DNA of 64,000 nt from an uncultured Prevotella sp. (GTDB lineage Bacteria; Bacteroidota; Bacteroidia; Bacteroidales; Bacteroidaceae). Of this stretch, positions 63,635-64,000 are shown in pieces. The notes under the pieces were generated by a model that saw only the letters and a list, made by a program, of their open reading frames with translations, was not told the origin of the DNA and did not search any database. The stretch spans positions 1-64,000 of the forward strand of contig CAAGEG010000159.1 in assembly GCA_900768785.1 (NCBI GenBank), given 5' to 3'. A program made the translations under genes and the position numbers. The stretch's first letter is position 1. Every line of letters starts with the position of its first letter.

Positions 63635-64000
63635 TACTATTTGCCGTTTTATAACCCATAGTCCATGCCGCTTGAAGGTTAAATCCGCCGGTTATGGCAT
63701 CAACATCAAGAACTTCACCTGCAAAGAACAAAGCGGGTGAAGTTTTACATTCAAGTGTAGAATTGTTTATTGCAGACAACGAGACACCGCCACAAGTAAC
63801 AAATTCTTCCTTAAATCGGTTCTTACCAATTATCTTATAAGTATCTGAGGTAAGAGTTGAAGCTATCTTATTTAGTCCTTTGCGCCCCATTTCCGCCCAT
63901 CTTGTTTCCAAGCGACATCCTGCTTTGCACAACAAATAACGCCAAAGACGCATGTTCAAGAAGTTGGGACATGTAGAACAAATCATCTTTTGCTTGTTTT
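63615..64000 (-). CDS. C-terminal part of a BaiN/HI0933-type flavoprotein (cut by window edge)
   Basis: The minus-strand frame is open from the window edge to a stop at 63615-63617, giving about 128 codons. Seen are FVTCGGVSLSAINNSTLECK, SPALFFAGEVLDVDAITGGF and NLQAAWTMGYKTANSIIERY. These are the C-terminal FAD-binding segments of the HI0933/YhiN family of roughly 400 residues, NAD(P)/FAD-dependent enzymes with poorly known substrates. An internal ATG at 63986 is not the true start since the frame continues upstream. It is convergent with the pectate lyase gene and overlaps its last 20 bases. Confidence 0.85.
   Translation of the reverse strand, partial: NKQKMICSTCPNFLNMRLWRYLLCKAGCRLETRWAEMGRKGLNKIASTLTSDTYKIIGKNRFKEEFVTCGGVSLSAINNSTLECKTSPALFFAGEVLDVDAITGGFNLQAAWTMGYKTANSIIERYL

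Overview
The window looks like a piece of a Bacteroidales chromosome, most likely Prevotella or a close relative. The evidence is an A+T-rich sequence, A-rich translation leaders instead of strong Shine-Dalgarno sites, and many promoters of the Bacteroidetes type (TTTG, 18-20 bases, TAnnTTTG). Several gene orders also fit: cdsA-ftsH-rsfS, rimP-nusA-infB, DUF1599-DoxX-tpiA-SPOR-folE, and a glycosyltransferase next to DUF4199. A type IX-like C-terminal tail on a pectate lyase points the same way. The assignment comes from reading the sequence only.

Layout. 1-6300: start of parA (minus, cut by the window edge), divergent surE-lpxB (plus), convergent rsfS-ftsH-cdsA (minus), and a tRNA-Gln with its own promoter and terminator. 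6345-14310: nhaD, a 1.1-kb gene-free block full of repeats, an AraC regulator with an acetyltransferase (minus), then ptb-buk and a PafA-type phosphatase (plus). 14344-22516: nadB, the rimP-nusA-infB operon (minus) with a hairpin in its leader, and dacB (plus). 22619-30624: etfB-etfA-acyl-CoA dehydrogenase and a META-domain lipoprotein (minus), then dnaG and cls (plus). 30625-32740: a second repeat block, a 49-residue ORF and a secreted protein (minus). 33031-44954: a mostly plus-strand housekeeping run: lipoprotein, DUF1599, DoxX-TpiA, SPOR protein, folE, lipoprotein, bcp, YitT, M3 peptidase, dCMP deaminase, S41 protease and 5-FTHF cyclo-ligase. 44984-50482: a DUF4738 lipoprotein, then a minus-strand operon of six genes (DUF4199, GT2, DUF6452, DUF6048, apbE, Crp/Fnr). 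51086-64000: cca, an RND efflux operon, an LpxA-like acyltransferase, an alpha/beta hydrolase, a PL9-type pectate lyase, and the end of a flavoprotein gene (minus).

How the genes work together. Envelope biogenesis recurs: LpxB and an LpxA homologue for lipid A, CdsA and Cls for phospholipids, PBP4, SPOR, and RND efflux. The Ptb-Buk pair and the acyl-CoA dehydrogenase with its EtfAB could take part in short- or branched-chain acyl-CoA metabolism.

Two observations stand out. First, tpiA is joined in frame to the membrane gene upstream of it; one extra T in a seven-T tract would restore a stop codon between them. Second, four gene-free places carry tandem arrays with a 22-bp period, each unit having a near-palindromic core of about 13 bp. 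Two of these arrays sit inside longer homologous elements in opposite orientation.
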